In this document: in pieces, positions 61,701 to 64,000 of the stretch | Position numbering within the stretch: the first letter of the stretch is position 1 | How the letters are laid out: the number at the start of each line of letters is the position of its first letter | From: Palaemon carinicauda | Taxonomy: Eukaryota; Arthropoda; Malacostraca; Decapoda; Palaemonidae | DNA: 64,000 nucleotides | Assembly (NCBI RefSeq): GCF_036898095.1 | Contig: NC_090757.1 | Span: forward strand, 63,309,081-63,373,080 | Direction: 5' to 3' | Notes under the pieces: generated by a model | Told to the model about the DNA's origin: nothing | What the model saw: only the letters and a program-made list of their open reading frames with translations | Databases searched by the model: none | Position numbers and translations under genes: made by a program

Positions 61701-64000
61701 GACTGCTGGACTAGTAAGGGGTAATCTAATAATCCGAAATTAGTTCCCGTGCCTTCTTTTCTCTTCCTATTGATATGGCAGACTGCTGGACAAGTAAAGG
61801 GTAATTTAATAATCCAAAATTAGTTCTCGTACCTTATTGTCGTGTCTTGTTGATACGATAGACTGCTGGACAAGTAAGGGGTAATCTGAAATTAGTTCCC
61901 GTGCCTTCTCTTCTTGTCCTATTGATATGGCAGACTGCTGGACAAGTAAAGGGTAATTTAATAATCCAAAATTAGTTCCCATACCTTTTTCTCTTGTCCT
62001 ATTGATATGACAGACTGCTGGTGAAGTAAAGGGTAATTTAATAATCCAAAATTAGTTCCCATACCTTCTTGTCTTGTCCCATTTATATGACAGACTGCTG
62101 GACAATTAAGGGGTAATTCAATAATCCTAAATTAGTTCCCATACCTTCTTGTCTTGTCTTAGTGATATGGCAGACTGCTGGACAAGTAAAGGGTAATTCA
62201 ATCATCCGAAATTAGTTCCCATACCTTCTTGTCTTGTCCTATTGATATGGCAGAACTGCTGGACAAGTAAAGTGTAATTTAATAATCCAAAATTAGTTCC
62301 CATACCTTCTTCTCTTGTCCTATTTATATGGCAGACTGCTGGACAAGTAAAGAATAATTTAATAATCCAAAATTAGTTCCCATACCTTCTTGTCTTGCCC
62401 TATTGATATGGCAGACTGCTGGACAAGTAATTGGTAATTTAATAATCCAAAATTAGTTCCCATATCTTCTTGTCTTGTCCTATTGATATGGCAGACTGCT
62501 GGACAAGTAAAGGGTAATTTAATAATCCAAAATTAGTTCCCATACCCTCATGTCTTGTTCTGTTGATATAACAGACTGCTGGACAATTAAGGGGTAATTC
62601 AATAATCCCAAATTAGTTCCCATACCTTCTTGTCTTGTCCTATTGATATGATAGACTGCTGGATAAGTAATGCGTAATTTGAAAATCCCAAAATAGTTCC
62701 CGTACCTTCTTGTCTTGTCCTGTTGATATGACAGACTGCTGGACATGTAATGGGTAATTTGATAATCCGAAATTAGTTCCCATACCTTGTTGTCTTGTCC
62801 TAATGATATGACAGACTGCTGGACAAGTAAGGGGTAATTTATTAAGCTGCAATTAGTTCCCATACCTTCTTGTCTTGCCCTATTGATATGACAGACTGCT
62901 GGACAAGTATTGTGTAATTTGATAATCCGAATTTAGTTCCCATACCTTGTTTTCCTGTCCTATTGATATGACAGACTGCTGGATAAGTGAGGGGTAATTT
63001 ATTAATCCGAAATTAGTTCCCATACCTTCTTGTCTTTTCCTATTGATAAGGCAGACTGCTGGACAAGTAAGGGGAATTTTAATAATCCGAAATTAGTTAT
63101 CGTACCTTCTTGTCTTGTCCTATTGATATGACCTACTGTTGGACAAGTAAGGGGTAATTTAATGATCCGAAATTAGTTCCCGTAAATTCTTTTCTCATCC
63201 TTTTGGTATGAGAGACTTCTGGACAAGTAAAGGGCCAGTTAATAATCTGAAATTAGTTCCCGTACCTTCTTGTCTTGTCTTATTGATATGACAGACTGTT
63301 GGACAAGTAAGGGGCCAGTTAATAATCCGAAATTAGGTCCCGTACCTTCTTGTGTTGTCCTATTGACATGACCGACTGCTGGCCAAGTAAGGGGTAATTT
63401 AATAATCCGAAATTAGTTCCCGTAAATTCTTCTCTCGTCTTATTGGTATGACAGACTTCTGGACAAGTAAAGGGCCAGTTAAGAATCTGAAATTAGTTCC
63501 CGTACCTTCTTCTCTTGTCCTATTGATATAACAGACTGCTGGACAAGTAAGGGGCCATTTAATAATCCGAAATTAGGTCCCGTAACTTCTTGTGTTGTCC
63601 TATTGATATGGCAGACTGCTAGACAATTAAGGGCTAATTTAATAATCCGAAATTAGTTTCTGTACCTTTTTCTCTTGTCCTATTGATATGACGGACTGCT
63701 GGACAAATAAGGGGCCAGTTTATAATCTGAAATTAGGTCCCGTATCTTCTTGTCATGTCCTATTGATATGACAGTCTCTTGGACAAGTGAGGGGCCTGTT
63801 AATAATCCGAAATTAGGTCCCATACCTTCTTGTCATGTCGTATTGATATGACAGACTGCTGGATAAGTAAGGGGTAATTGAATAATCCGAAATTAGTTTC
63901 TGTGCCATCTTGTCCTGTCCTATTGATATGACAAACTGCTGGATAAGTAAGGAGTAATTTGATAATCCGAAATTAGTTACCGTACCTTCTTGTCTTGTCC
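55785..64000 (+). repeat. 8.28-kb tandem duplication, copy B (cut by window end)
   Basis: It starts near the irregular junction TTAGTTCCCGGCCTTCTTGT (about 55,765) and follows copy A to the last base of the window, which corresponds to 55,712 in copy A. Only scattered base differences from copy A were seen by eye, for example CTTGTTGTCTTGTCC near 58,420 where copy A has lost three bases. Confidence 0.9.
59190..59484 (+). mobile_element. piggyBac-like MITE in satellite, copy B
   Basis: Appears identical by eye to the element at 50,903-51,197, with the same flanking monomers and TTAA sites at 59,186-59,189 and 59,485-59,488. It is part of the 8.28-kb duplication, not a second independent insertion. 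Confidence 0.85.

Larger units (their letters stand above)
12867..64000 (+). repeat. 80-bp satellite array, over 51 kb, continues past window
   Basis: Head-to-tail tandem array with an 80-bp period; a typical monomer is 13,261-13,340. Landmarks in each unit are GTCCTATTGATATGACAGAC, CTGCTGGACAAGTAAGGGG, TAATTTAATAATCCGAAATT and AGTTCCCGTACCTTCTTG. About 630 monomers are estimated from total length minus two 295-bp insertions. All monomers are in the same orientation. Common variant sites are GGTAATTTAAT or GGCCAGTTAAT, TTAGTTCCC/TTAGTACCC/TTAGGTCCC, CTTCTTG/CTTGTTG and CCTATTG/CCTGTTG; combinations of these define higher-order repeats. The period is not a multiple of three and stops occur in every frame, so it does not encode a repetitive protein. 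A centromeric or pericentromeric role is possible but not shown. Confidence 0.98.

Noticed and set aside
13024..62863. Many short open frames (60-114 codons) on the minus strand, with residues like LNYPLLVQQSVISIGQ
   Set aside because: They are the satellite read in three frames. The 80-bp period shifts frame at each monomer, stops occur regularly, and the frames exist only where variants such as TTTGATAATCC or CCTGTTG remove a stop.
12867..64000. Regularly spaced repeats that could suggest a CRISPR array
   Set aside because: The whole 80-bp unit repeats with no unique spacers, over 51 kb, in clearly eukaryotic DNA.
12867..64000. Repetitive structural protein gene
   Set aside because: The period is not divisible by three, indels are frequent and stops appear in all frames.
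12867..64000. Telomeric or ribosomal spacer array
   Set aside because: No TTAGG-type units and no rRNA gene sequence are present anywhere in the window.

Overview
This window looks like gene-poor nuclear DNA from a large invertebrate genome, most likely a decapod crustacean (inference). The reasons are dense (AT)n, (TC)n and (ATT)n microsatellites, degenerate LINE and LTR retrotransposon fragments of the kind common in decapods, several dispersed repeat families, and a very large satellite array. I found no intact host gene, rRNA, tRNA or CRISPR array. The only protein signals are broken pieces of transposable elements. The many short open frames elsewhere come from microsatellites or from the satellite.

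Left part (1 to about 12,866): AT-rich sequence with a mosaic of old mobile elements. From left to right: a 34-bp minisatellite (553-700); a short gag-like start on the plus strand (829-924) that runs into the 5' end of a Ty3/Gypsy-like element on the minus strand (about 912-1870, with gag remnant, primer-binding-like site and TATA-like box); several copies of a LINE-tail repeat (about 2046, 2769, 3030, 8757); a degenerate tandem repeat (3431-3790); a LINE reverse transcriptase pseudogene (6197-7598) that still has the YADD box and is split by a dispersed (ATT)n-tailed element; a second LINE C-terminal fragment flanked by a 13-bp direct repeat (11,264-11,602); and a long copy of the (ATT)n-tailed element (about 11,914-12,550). 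An (AT)n tract at 12,770-12,850 directly adjoins the satellite.

Right part (about 12,867 to 64,000, running off the end): one head-to-tail satellite with an 80-bp monomer, about 630 monomers estimated from length. It is organised as higher-order repeats. A diagnostic variant recurs at spacings of about 3.50, 3.67, 5.42, 5.43 and 3.20 kb, each close to a multiple of 80. A 5.43-kb block is duplicated in tandem (about 32.6-38.03 and 38.04-43.47 kb) with a third partial copy (43.47-46.35 kb). An 8.28-kb block is duplicated in tandem (about 47.5-55.78 and 55.79-64.0 kb). The only non-satellite DNA inside the array is a 295-bp piggyBac-like MITE (TTAA target duplication, 14-bp terminal inverted repeats), present once in each 8.28-kb copy at the equivalent position, so it inserted before that duplication.

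Nothing here acts as a pathway or operon. The interest lies in satellite evolution, nested transposons and possible assembly artefacts in the array.
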